Positions 1-7,921 of a stretch of DNA of 64,000 nt are shown here, piece by piece. Within the stretch, counting starts at the first letter, position 1. Every line of letters begins with the position of its first letter. The notes under the pieces were generated by a model. That model had not been told where the DNA came from, did not search any database, and saw only the letters and a list, made by a program, of their open reading frames with translations. The DNA comes from Candidatus Cloacimonadota bacterium. Its GTDB lineage: Bacteria > Cloacimonadota > Cloacimonadia > Cloacimonadales > JAIOQZ01. Position numbers and translations under genes: made by a program. The stretch spans positions 21,464 to 85,463 of the forward strand of contig JAIOQZ010000059.1 of NCBI GenBank assembly GCA_021108395.1, read 5' to 3'.

Positions 1-1
1 G

Positions 2-1006
2 CTCTTTCTGGATGGTTTGCACCGCGAGATCGAGATGTATCATGCCGCATACGATGTGCGCCCTCGCACCATCTACTTCGGCGGGGGCACCCCCTCGCTG
101 CTCTCGCCGGACGAGATCGACGCTATCCTCGCACGCTTCGACCTCTCTCTCGCTGATGAGATAACCATTGAGGCGAACCCTGCCACGGTGAACGACCGCT
201 ACGCCGCCGCACTGGCCGCCACGCCGGTCAATCGCGTCAGTCTGGGCGCGCAGTCGTTCGATGATGCCGAGCTGCAATGGCTGGGGCGGATGCACAACGC
301 CGACGCCACGATGGAAACCTTTGCCGCGTTGCGCCGTCACGGACAGCGCAACCTCTCGCTCGACATCATCTATGGCCTGCCCGGGCAGACGCAAGCCGCG
401 CTCGATCGCAGCCTCGACGCCGTGCAGCGCCTCGCGCCGGAACATGTTTCGCTCTACTGTCTCAGCCTCGAACCCGGCACGCCGCTGTGGAGCGAGCGCG
501 ACAGCCTCCCCGCCGACGATGCCGTCGCCGATCTCTATGAGCATCTCTGCGAGCGCCTGCCGCGCATGGGCTACGAGGCCTACGAACTTTCGAGCTTTGC
601 CAAAGTGGGGTTTGCCTCGCGGCACAATCTGTCATACTGGGACGGGTCACTCTACATCGGATTGGGGCCTTCGGCGGCGGGCAACCTGCCGGGCGTTCGC
701 TACCGCAATCCGGCGGGAATCGAGCCGTGGCTGCGGACTGTGCAGGCGGGCAACGTAGCTCCCAACGCCATTCCAGTCAGTGTGCCGGAGCGGCGCAACG
801 AGTTCATGTTTCTGGGTTTACGACGCACACGAGGCGTCAGCGCGGCGGAGTTTGCGCAGCGCTTCGGGGTGAGCGTCGAGTCGGTCTGGGGCGAGGCTAT
901 CGAGCGTTACGAGCGGCTGGGCATGCTGCGGCGCGAGGGTGAGCGCCTCATGCTGACGCCCCGTGCCTGGTTTGTCTCGAACGAGATTTTGCAGGCGTTC
1001 TGCTGA
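2..1006 (+). CDS. hemW: HemW-like radical SAM protein, 5' end cut by window
   Basis: The reading frame is open from base 2, so the true start and the N-terminal CxxxCxxC cluster motif lie outside the window. Visible are the SAM-binding glycine motif (YFGGGTPSLL), the TIEANP and SLGAQSF strands of the HemN/HemW radical SAM barrel, a DIIYGLPGQT segment, and a C-terminal winged-helix-like HemN_C part (FLGLRRTRGV). HemW is a heme chaperone that resembles coproporphyrinogen dehydrogenase HemN. The short C-terminus and lack of HemN-specific segments favour HemW over HemN, though with the N-terminus missing this is family-level inference. The stop codon is followed by a small-RNA-like region with a terminator. 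Confidence 0.9.
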   Translation, partial: LFLDGLHREIEMYHAAYDVRPRTIYFGGGTPSLLSPDEIDAILARFDLSLADEITIEANPATVNDRYAAALAATPVNRVSLGAQSFDDAELQWLGRMHNADATMETFAALRRHGQRNLSLDIIYGLPGQTQAALDRSLDAVQRLAPEHVSLYCLSLEPGTPLWSERDSLPADDAVADLYEHLCERLPRMGYEAYELSSFAKVGFASRHNLSYWDGSLYIGLGPSAAGNLPGVRYRNPAGIEPWLRTVQAGNVAPNAIPVSVPERRNEFMFLGLRRTRGVSAAEFAQRFGVSVESVWGEAIERYERLGMLRREGERLMLTPRAWFVSNEILQAFC

Positions 1007-1046
1007 TAGACTGTAACCTTGACAGGCCACCGGCGTTATATTGATG

Positions 1047-1145
1047 CAGACCGGAACTTCCGCACATAGGGATGTCGGCGCCCCGCCTCATCCCAGAAGT
1101 TCCACACACATTGGCCGCCTCCCTCTCTCGGGCGGCCTTTTCTTT
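1047..1145 (+). ncRNA. Candidate small structured RNA downstream of hemW
   Basis: An 8-bp stem GGAACTTC/GAAGTTCC (1053-1060 with 1096-1103) encloses a second 6-bp stem GGGATG/CATCCC (1069-1074 with 1089-1094), with an 8-nt bulge on the 5' side only. An intrinsic terminator follows at 1113-1145. A TATATT hexamer at 1037-1042 would put a transcription start near 1049, just before the stem, and a TTGACA lies at 1019-1024. The combination suggests a discrete RNA of about 95 nt. It could also be only the folded 3' UTR of hemW. It does not match the SRP or 6S RNA cores I know. Confidence 0.35.
1113..1145 (+). terminator. Intrinsic terminator
   Basis: GGCCGCC (1113-1119) pairs with GGCGGCC (1131-1137) across an 11-nt loop and is followed by a T-rich tract TTTTCTTTT. 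It ends either hemW transcription or the candidate small RNA. Confidence 0.8.
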
Positions 1146-1381
1146 TAACGATTTGTAATACCGCGCATCTGGCGGAATAACAAACGCATACGCCAGAGCG
1201 AAACCGCTTTTTCAGAAAGACGTCAAGGGTGTCTCTCATTATATTTGTAAAGTGACTAGGAGTGATACTTCACACTTCACAATGCGCACACGAATTGCAT
1301 TTGATGCAGACGTGTGTTTTTTCTTGACATCGGCAGAAGAACCCTTCACAAATTCGTTGACTGCTTACAAAGGACTCCCGC
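1146..1381. other. Non-coding stretch between hemW region and polysaccharide block
   Basis: Together with 1007-1145 this makes a gap of about 375 bases without a convincing gene. It holds a hairpin CTGGCG/CGCCAG (1169-1174 with 1191-1196), a TATATTTG box at 1240-1247 that resembles the Bacteroidota -7 element, a second terminator-like hairpin at 1287-1322, and a TTGACA hexamer at 1324-1329. Confidence 0.5.
1287..1322 (+). terminator. Terminator-like two-tier hairpin with T tract
   Basis: Outer stem CACACG/CGTGTG (1287-1292 with 1311-1316) and inner stem TGCAT/ATGCA (1296-1300 with 1304-1308) are followed by TTTTTT (1317-1322). No gene precedes it on this strand except the terminated hemW region, so it may end a second short transcript. 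Confidence 0.5.
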
Positions 1382-1531
1382 ATGAAAATTGGAAAGCTCT
1401 GCCTTGTCACCGGGCAAAACCAGCTTGTTGGCCAGAACCGCAAGCCCTGGGTCAGCATTGATATGAAGTTGCAGATATTCACTTTGGAACATTCCGGTAT
1501 TGATGCGAAAGCGCTCATTGGCGAGCGGTGA
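1382..1531 (+). CDS. Hypothetical 49-residue protein, coupled to the next gene
   Basis: The ATG at 1382 has an AAAGGA ribosome-binding site seven bases upstream, and the frame ends in a TGATG overlap with the ATG of the following gene, the usual arrangement for translational coupling. The product begins MKIGKLCLVTGQNQLV and ends KALIGER. I recognise no family. It could be a leader peptide, a small real protein, or the N-terminal part of the downstream transferase separated by a frameshift. The strong RBS is the main support. Confidence 0.4.
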   Translation: MKIGKLCLVTGQNQLVGQNRKPWVSIDMKLQIFTLEHSGIDAKALIGER

Positions 1532-2580
1532 TGGTTCTCAGCTACTGGCTGCTGCAAGCTCCCTATACAGCCACCTGGCGCCTGCTCAAATATATGCGCC
1601 GTACAATCCCGGCCGTGTTCTATTGCGCCGATCTGCACGACTGGGTTATCTTTGAACCAGTGCAAAAGCATCTGCGGGAACTGCCGGTTGTCACCAGCAA
1701 CGCCGAGGTCGTGCGGGTCATGCGTTCACAAGGCAAAAAAGCGCTGCGCATGCCGGTGTTCCCCGACACGGTAATCATGTGTCGTCACGCCTGCCACAAG
1801 TTCCCAGCACGTGCGATTACACGCATCGGCATGAGGCACGGCCCCTACCACTTCAAGCGGATGACATCCGCCGGCAACTACAACTTGTTCGACCTCTATC
1901 TGATGACCAGCGCCGCCGATGTACGCTCGGCGGAGACCATCGGTGTAACGAGCGCCACTGCTGTCGGGTACCCCAAGCTCGACAGGGCTTTCAACGGAGC
2001 GCTGGGCGAGCGGGAACTGGCGGAATTGCGGCAACGCTGTCATCTCGACCAGCGCAAGAAAACCCTGCTGTTTACCGCCACCTGGCCCAAATCCGGCATG
2101 TCGGCGTTTTCTCGCTGGCATGACCGCCTGTCCGAGCTCACCACTACCTTCAATGTGCTGGTCACGCTGCACCCGTGGATCGAGGAACGCTATCGCCAGG
2201 TGGTGGCTTCCACTCCGGGTGTTTTTCTTGTCGAGGACGACGATGCCGTCCCCTATATCGTGCTGGCCGACGTCTGCATTGGCGACACAAGCTCCATCCT
2301 CGCCGAGTGTTGCGCTCTGGATAAACCGCTCATCACGTGGCGCACGGAGCGGGCTAAACGTACACTCGACGAAATCGAGGCGTTGCTGGAGCGCATCAGC
2401 CTGCGGGTGAAAAGCTTCGAGCAGATGCTCACAGCGATTGACGACTGCCTCGCCAACCCTGACCTGAAACGGCGCGAACGGCAGGAAGCATCGCGGTTGA
2501 TGTTCGATGAACTCGATGGGCAGGCCGGCAAACGAGCGGCGGAGGAAATTGTGCGGCTCGTTCCCGAATTGCGGCCATGA
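1531..2580 (+). CDS. CDP-glycerol glycerophosphotransferase-like protein
   Basis: The 349-residue product resembles the TagB/TagF-type glycerophosphotransferase fold. Supporting segments are the FYCADLHDWVIFEPVQKHL region near the N-terminus, RIGMRHGP in the middle, LFTATWPKSG starting the second Rossmann half, LVTLHPW, and the family-like nucleotide-binding ADVCIGDTSSILAECCALDKP. Family members move polyol-phosphate units in polymer synthesis, often at the inner membrane face. The start could be ATG 1531 or GTG 1528; both overlap the 49-residue ORF upstream. It opens the polysaccharide block and probably decorates the same glycan. The substrate cannot be told from sequence. Confidence 0.75.
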   Translation: MVLSYWLLQAPYTATWRLLKYMRRTIPAVFYCADLHDWVIFEPVQKHLRELPVVTSNAEVVRVMRSQGKKALRMPVFPDTVIMCRHACHKFPARAITRIGMRHGPYHFKRMTSAGNYNLFDLYLMTSAADVRSAETIGVTSATAVGYPKLDRAFNGALGERELAELRQRCHLDQRKKTLLFTATWPKSGMSAFSRWHDRLSELTTTFNVLVTLHPWIEERYRQVVASTPGVFLVEDDDAVPYIVLADVCIGDTSSILAECCALDKPLITWRTERAKRTLDEIEALLERISLRVKSFEQMLTAIDDCLANPDLKRRERQEASRLMFDELDGQAGKRAAEEIVRLVPELRP

Positions 2581-2740
2581 AGCTTGCACGCGACAGGGAA
2601 AACGCAACTGGCGCAAGATAACAGATTGACAAACTCTATCGCATTATCAATGAATGTACTATAGTAAAAAAACACGTTTGAAAAATGTAAAAAGTATCTG
2701 GTGAAAAGAGTCGATATGTTCAAAGAAAGCAGGGCTACAA
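2581..2740. other. AT-rich gap with possible promoter
   Basis: This 160-bp gap is clearly richer in A and T than the flanking genes. It holds TTGACA at 2626-2631 and TATAGT at 2660-2665, which are not ideally spaced for a standard promoter. No ORF or terminator is evident. Confidence 0.4.
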
Positions 2741-3484
2741 GTGAATAGACTGTCCGCCGTAATCATCACGAAAAACGAGGAAGACAACCTGCCGCGTTGT
2801 TTGAAATCCCTGGCGTGGGCCGACGAGATAGTGCTGGTTGACTCAGGCTCCACCGACAAAACGCTTGATATAGCGCGTAGCTTCAATTGCAGCGTCTATG
2901 TTACTGAATGGTTGGGGTTTGGCAAGGCAAAGCAGTTTGCCGTCAGCAAAGCGAGCAATCCCTGGACGCTGGTTGTCGATGCCGACGAAGAGGTGACGCC
3001 GGCTCTGCGTGACGAGATTACTCAGCTCCTGCAAGCTCCACGCTTCTTTGCATACCGCATTCTGCGTCGCTCATACTATCTGGGCAGAATGATTACTCAC
3101 AGCGGCTGGCAGACGGATTATACCCTCAGGCTGTTCGACCGCACCAAAGCTGCGTTCAACGACAAACCCGTACACGAAAGCGTGCAAACGGATTACCCAA
3201 TCGGGAAAATAGATAAGCCCCTGTTGCACTATACATATCCGAATTTGCAGGTTCATTTGAGAAAAATGGATACATATGGCAATCTTGGGGCAGAAAACCT
3301 GTTCAGGAAGGGCAAAAGATCATCCATCGCCAAAGCTCTGATGCGTGCAGTAGCCAAGTTCTTCAAGATGTACATCCTGAAACAGGGATTCAAGGATGGC
3401 AAAGAGGGACTTGTTCTGGCGCTCATGAGCTCTTTCGGCGTTTTTTATAAGTATATCAGACTATGGGAAAAATGCAAGCGGTAA
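2741..3484 (+). CDS. Glycosyltransferase family 2, WaaE/KdtX-like
   Basis: The 247-residue product begins with the GT-A fold signature: ITKNEED (9-15), VDSGSTD (33-39) and the metal/nucleotide-binding VDADEEV around 79-85. The region near 110-140 (SGWQTDYTLRLFDR) is typical of WaaE/KdtX enzymes, which add a glucose or similar sugar to the inner core of LPS at the cytoplasmic membrane face. GTG is the start, with a weak AGGG site upstream. It overlaps the next gene by 22 bases, so the two are co-transcribed. Confidence 0.85.
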   Translation: MNRLSAVIITKNEEDNLPRCLKSLAWADEIVLVDSGSTDKTLDIARSFNCSVYVTEWLGFGKAKQFAVSKASNPWTLVVDADEEVTPALRDEITQLLQAPRFFAYRILRRSYYLGRMITHSGWQTDYTLRLFDRTKAAFNDKPVHESVQTDYPIGKIDKPLLHYTYPNLQVHLRKMDTYGNLGAENLFRKGKRSSIAKALMRAVAKFFKMYILKQGFKDGKEGLVLALMSSFGVFYKYIRLWEKCKR

Positions 3485-4548
3485 TTCTGCATATCGACAC
3501 CGAGAAGGGCTTCAGGGGCGGCCAGCAGCAAGCGCTGTACCTTCATCATGAGCTATTGAGAAACGGCTGCAAAAGCTACTTCGCAACTCCCCGCAACTCA
3601 CTTCTGCTGGCAAAACTGCATGCTAACAACGCGATTTCCTACACGTTTCGGGGTGAATTGGACATTCTGAGTGGATACAAGCTTTCTCGCCAGGTCAAGA
3701 AGCTGGGGGTAAACATTCTGCACGCTCACAGCGCTCACGCCCTGGCTATAGCTCACTGGATTCAGCTATTTGCACCCCATTGCAAGATTGTCGGTGCGCG
3801 CAGGGTGGATTTCCCTATTCGCGGGAAGCTCAGCCGGATAAAATATAGCAGAGCAGACAGGATTGTCTGCATCTCTCACGAGATAGAAAAAGTAATGCTG
3901 GCTTGCGGGGTTGACACCAGTAAGCTGCGAGTAATTCACAGCGGAGTGGACCTGTCTCGTTTTGAAAACTGCCTGGCTGACTACAGCTATCTGCCGGTGG
4001 AATTGCGAGACTGCACTGTAGTTGGCACAGTGGCGGCACTGGTTGGCCACAAGGATTACCCCACCTTGCTCGAAGCCGCGGAAATCTGCCTGCGAGCCAA
4101 CCCGAAGCTGGTTTTTGTCGCACTGGGCGATGGACCCGATGCAAAGGACATTCATGCTCTGGCTGCAAATGAACCGCTCAAGAGCCGCTTCCTCTTTATG
4201 GGTTATCAGAAGAATGTCGGCAGTTTTATGAAAACCTTCCGCATATTCACGATAGCCTCGAAGAAAGAAGGCTTGGGAACGGCAATTATTGACGCCATGG
4301 GGCTGGGCCTGCCTATCGTCGCTACCAATGCCGGCGGTATCCCTGAGCTGATTCGACATGAGCACAGCGGGCTTCTTGTGGAGAAGAAGGCGCCGCAGAA
4401 GTTGGCGGCTGCAATTATCGAACTGGTAAACAACCCAGCGCGGGCGGAAAGACTCGGGGCAACCGCTCTCGAAGAGGCCCCAAAGTTCAGCATGCAGAAA
4501 ATGGTGGATAGCAATGCCGCGCTCTACTCCGAGTTACTGAATGGATAA
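3463..4548 (+). CDS. Glycosyltransferase family 4
   Basis: A 361-residue GT-B enzyme. The N-terminal domain carries the acceptor-side FRGGQQQALYLHHEL segment. The C-terminal domain has the GT4 hallmarks: IHSGVDLSRF, VGTVAALVGHKDYPTLLEA, and the donor-binding EGLGTAIIDAMGLGLPIVAT with its EX7E-like spacing. It likely adds a hexose or heptose to the LPS core or O-chain. It overlaps the gene before by 22 and the gene after by 8 bases. Sugar and linkage are unknown. Confidence 0.88.
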   Translation: MGKMQAVILHIDTEKGFRGGQQQALYLHHELLRNGCKSYFATPRNSLLLAKLHANNAISYTFRGELDILSGYKLSRQVKKLGVNILHAHSAHALAIAHWIQLFAPHCKIVGARRVDFPIRGKLSRIKYSRADRIVCISHEIEKVMLACGVDTSKLRVIHSGVDLSRFENCLADYSYLPVELRDCTVVGTVAALVGHKDYPTLLEAAEICLRANPKLVFVALGDGPDAKDIHALAANEPLKSRFLFMGYQKNVGSFMKTFRIFTIASKKEGLGTAIIDAMGLGLPIVATNAGGIPELIRHEHSGLLVEKKAPQKLAAAIIELVNNPARAERLGATALEEAPKFSMQKMVDSNAALYSELLNG

Positions 4549-5560
4549 GATACTGGTTGTTCAAACCGCCTTTCTGGGCGATGTCATTTTGATTACGCCG
4601 TTGATCAGGGGGCTGAAGGAGATATTTCCAGAAGCGCGAATCGACGCGCTCATTCGACCACAGAACGCCGCGGTTCTGAATAATAATCCATACATCGACA
4701 AGCTGCTGTTTTTCGACAAAAGCAAGCGTAGAATGAGGGAATTTTTCAGGGTAGCGAAAGCTATTAAAACTGAAAAATACACTGTCGCCGTAACTCCCCA
4801 CAGTTCGTTCACCACTGCGCTTTTGCTGTTTTTGGGGGGAATAAAGCGAAGAGTGGGATACAATCGCTATCTTGCCCGTCATTTTCTCACAGACAAGTTC
4901 CCTCATCGCAAGAATGTGCATAAGACGGTCAAAAACCTGGAACTGCTGAAGGCGTTCAGCGATGAGAGCTTCGATAACGCCACGGAAATCTACCCCAGCG
5001 CAGAAGATACCTTGCTGGCAGACAAGGCAATCAGCAATCCGAACACGATAGTTTTTGCGCCCGGCTCGGTTTGGGCGACGAAGCGATGGCCGGCAGAATA
5101 TTATGCCTCTCTGGCCGCAATGCTGAAAGAAAAGGGCTATGAGGTGGTTTTCAGCGGAGGGGCGGCGGAAGCGCTGCTTTGCGACGAAATCATTGCCCAG
5201 AGCGGCTGTCGGCTGCAGAATTTCGCCGGCAAGCTCAGCGTAACACAATCGGCCGCAGTGTTCCGTGCCTGCCGCTTGCTAATCTCCAACGACAGTGGCG
5301 CTTTGCACATTGCCAACGCCGTGAATACTCCGGTGTATGCCTTCTTCGGCCCCACCGTGACCACTCTGGGTTATTACCCGTATAAGGAAAAGGACAGGGT
5401 CTTCGAGGTGGACATCGCCTGCCGTCCCTGTGGCAGTCATGGCGGCAGAGCATGCCATATGAAGCATTTCGATTGCATGAGAAAAATAGAGCCGCAGACA
5501 GTGCTGGATGCAGTCATTGCGAACTTTCCAATACTTGGTCAGCGGCCACAGAACAAATGA
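4541..5560 (+). CDS. Glycosyltransferase family 9 (heptosyltransferase-like)
   Basis: A 339-residue GT9 protein like ADP-heptose:LPS heptosyltransferase II (WaaF). The N-terminus (KILVVQTAFLGDVILITPLI) is the typical first Rossmann strand with the GD motif. The C-terminal half has FAPGSVWATKRWP and the ADP-heptose pocket sequence SNDSGALHIANAVNTPVYAF. The enzyme would add heptose to the Kdo-lipid A inner core. It lies between GT4 genes and overlaps the upstream gene by 8 bases. Heptose specificity is inferred from the family. Confidence 0.88.
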   Translation: MDKILVVQTAFLGDVILITPLIRGLKEIFPEARIDALIRPQNAAVLNNNPYIDKLLFFDKSKRRMREFFRVAKAIKTEKYTVAVTPHSSFTTALLLFLGGIKRRVGYNRYLARHFLTDKFPHRKNVHKTVKNLELLKAFSDESFDNATEIYPSAEDTLLADKAISNPNTIVFAPGSVWATKRWPAEYYASLAAMLKEKGYEVVFSGGAAEALLCDEIIAQSGCRLQNFAGKLSVTQSAAVFRACRLLISNDSGALHIANAVNTPVYAFFGPTVTTLGYYPYKEKDRVFEVDIACRPCGSHGGRACHMKHFDCMRKIEPQTVLDAVIANFPILGQRPQNK

Positions 5561-5582
5561 ATTCAACAAAGAAACAGAGGAC

Positions 5583-6761
5583 ATGATGCCACGACTTTGC
5601 CATGTAATATTTGAGCACAGGCTTTTCGACGCGCGCATATTTCATAAGCAGGCGGTTAGCCTCGCCAAGTCTGGATATGAAGTCATCGTTCTCGCCCCGC
5701 AAATTCGACCCGGAACCCTGGGACGCAGGGCGGAGCAGAAGATTGACACGGTTCCATTTGTGCGAAATGGCGTCGAATTTTACCCATATACCTACAACAA
5801 AAAGCTGCCCAAAGAGCTTGGCATTCGACACAAGGCTGCTTTGAAATCACTGTTTTCTCAATTGCGTATGCTGAAACCAGATGCCGTTCAGTTTCACGAA
5901 CACATAGACTTTTTGTTAGAGGCTGCTGCCAGTCTGACTTCAGTAATACCTGGAACAAAACTGATATTCGACTACCATGAGTTCTTTTTGCATCGGTTGC
6001 GCTTGACCAAAAAGAAACGTGGCACAGTTCCCCGACATTTGGAGCAGGAAAACAGAATACTGCAAACTGCAAGCCTAATCCTGTGTTTAAGCCCATTCAT
6101 GAAAGAGTATTACTCCACTTTAACCCAGACGCAGATATGTATTATCGAAAACACTCAGAGCAATAAGCTTTTCTGCGCTGCCCAAAAGGCGGAAATTGAT
6201 TCTTCCATCACATGGTACGTAATGGAAGGATATTTCTTCTTTGATCGCGGCTTGAAAATCATTCTGCAAGCTCTCGCTCTTGTGGCCGCCAAGGGGATTG
6301 GCTTGATAGTTGTGGGCAATATTCCCAATGCGGAGAAAACCTGGATGGATGAGTTCGCAGAGCGGCATAACCTTGCGAGCAACATAATCACAACCGGGCA
6401 TCTCGATTATCTGGAAGTGCCACAGTGGATATCGGCTGCTCATGCAGGGCTGAGTATTACACTTGCCGAAAATGCCCGCACAGGCTGCCCGAACAAGCTA
6501 TACAACTATCTGACGCTTGGAAAGCCGGTTATTTCGGATTCGAGCTCCGGCACGGCCACGTTTGTCAGGGAAACGGGGGCCGGGGTTTGCCTGCAAACCA
6601 ACGAGCCGGAGGAGCTTGCCCAGGTTTTCCTGAAGTTGAAAGATGACAAAAACTTCTACGCTTCTCTGCTGGAAAACGTAGAGAAAGCTTATCAGCTCAA
6701 TAACTGGGATAATACGTCAAAAACGCTTATTGAGGCCATTAACGGGATACTGCTGAGATGA
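5583..6761 (+). CDS. Glycosyltransferase family 4
   Basis: A 392-residue GT-B protein starting at ATG 5583 behind an AGAGG site; an earlier in-frame start at 5508 would overlap the GT9 gene by 53 bases and lacks the family N-terminus. The start MMPRLCHVIFEHRLFDARIFHKQA is family-like (GT4 domain with early HKQA loop). The donor domain has GNIPNAEKTWMDEFA, GHLDYLEVPQWISAAHAGLS and GCPNKLYNYLTLGKPVISD, where the usual EG of the EX7E motif is replaced by PNKLYNYLTLG, as in WcaI/capsule-type members. It overlaps the next gene by the ATGA junction. Confidence 0.82.
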   Translation: MMPRLCHVIFEHRLFDARIFHKQAVSLAKSGYEVIVLAPQIRPGTLGRRAEQKIDTVPFVRNGVEFYPYTYNKKLPKELGIRHKAALKSLFSQLRMLKPDAVQFHEHIDFLLEAAASLTSVIPGTKLIFDYHEFFLHRLRLTKKKRGTVPRHLEQENRILQTASLILCLSPFMKEYYSTLTQTQICIIENTQSNKLFCAAQKAEIDSSITWYVMEGYFFFDRGLKIILQALALVAAKGIGLIVVGNIPNAEKTWMDEFAERHNLASNIITTGHLDYLEVPQWISAAHAGLSITLAENARTGCPNKLYNYLTLGKPVISDSSSGTATFVRETGAGVCLQTNEPEELAQVFLKLKDDKNFYASLLENVEKAYQLNNWDNTSKTLIEAINGILLR

Positions 6762-7885
6762 AAATAGTCTATTTTCATCATGGGCTCTTCCCGTCCGGTT
6801 CGCCATCGACTTCTTTCATCACATATAATCTCGCCGGATTGGTCGAGGCAGGAGCAGATGCGCAGCTATTGAGTGTGCGATTTTCTCCGAAACCGTTGGC
6901 TGTTATGCTGAAAGAAAACTTTGGCATCATCATTCCGCTCAACATTGAGTTAATCAATGCCGGGGTCTTGAAACGAAATCATCGCTTCATCTGGTTACGG
7001 GCATATTCCCACATTGAAGCAATTAAACCAGACGTAGTGATAACACGAAATCTGGGCTTTTTGAACACAGCCTTCAAGCTGCGAAGCAAAATTGGATGCA
7101 GGGTCTATTTCGAAGCCCACGACTATTTTGGCGAGGACCCGGCAAGCCTGAAACAGAATGACAGGAAGCGAAGAAAGCGGCATGCGCGTGAGAAATCCTG
7201 CATTCCGAAAGTGGACGGGCTTATCTGCGTATCGCAAGGGTTGGCCGACCTTTTTGCCAGGCAATATCCCAGTGTGTCAGCGCTCTCTGCCCCAACTGGC
7301 GTGAAAACCACCGTGAGTCAACCCAAATCGAAATTGACGCACCGTATCGGTTACATTGGCACTATCAGCGACGAAAACTATGATCACGAGCTGTTGTTTG
7401 CCACTCTTGCCGAAATGAAGACCGAGAATGTCAAGCTGGTGATAGCTGGAATCAACTCTCAAGACCAGCGCAAACGCATGGAAACTCTGGCGCGGAAATA
7501 CAATGTAGCGCAACGAACCGAGCTTCTGGGCTGGCTGGCTCCGTCGGCAGTCGATGAACTCAAGCAGAGTCTTGATTTGGGGCTTGCGCCCATGCGAGAC
7601 AATTTCTTTCATTCCTTTTCAAGTCCCTTGAAGGTAATGGAATATCTCGCAGCGGGAATGCCAATTGTCGCCCCGCCCCTGTCGGCAGTGAGCTTTATCA
7701 AAGATTCCGAATGTTTGCTGCTGGCAGAACCCACTCCGCAAGCGTGGGCAAAGAAGATAGACAGTTTCTATTTGGATGAAGCCAATGTCGCCCGTTTGAG
7801 CCAGAGCGCTTTGAAGCTCGCAGAAACTCGATCCTGGGACAAACGCGCTGCCCAAATTTTGCGCTTTATTCGCACCGAGAAGTGA
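6758..7885 (+). CDS. Glycosyltransferase family 4
   Basis: A 375-residue GT-B protein with YFHHGLFPSGSPSTSFI at the N-terminus and a donor-binding half containing RIGYIGTISDENYDHELLF, LGWLAPSAVDELKQSLDLGL and FSSPLKVMEYLAAGMPIVAP (SPLKxxEYLAAG is a common GT4 variant). It starts at an ATGA overlap with the preceding transferase and closes the plus-strand polysaccharide block. Acceptor and sugar are not predictable. The base composition is AT-richer than neighbouring housekeeping genes, as elsewhere in this block. Confidence 0.85.
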   Translation: MKIVYFHHGLFPSGSPSTSFITYNLAGLVEAGADAQLLSVRFSPKPLAVMLKENFGIIIPLNIELINAGVLKRNHRFIWLRAYSHIEAIKPDVVITRNLGFLNTAFKLRSKIGCRVYFEAHDYFGEDPASLKQNDRKRRKRHAREKSCIPKVDGLICVSQGLADLFARQYPSVSALSAPTGVKTTVSQPKSKLTHRIGYIGTISDENYDHELLFATLAEMKTENVKLVIAGINSQDQRKRMETLARKYNVAQRTELLGWLAPSAVDELKQSLDLGLAPMRDNFFHSFSSPLKVMEYLAAGMPIVAPPLSAVSFIKDSECLLLAEPTPQAWAKKIDSFYLDEANVARLSQSALKLAETRSWDKRAAQILRFIRTEK

Positions 7886-7921
7886 GAAGCGCGGGATTCG
7901 TCAGCAACAGCGCCAGGGTAG

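Noticed and set aside
1047..1145. 6S, SRP or tmRNA at this site
   Set aside because: Length and core motifs (for example GGAAGCAGCC of SRP RNA, or a tRNA-like end) are absent.
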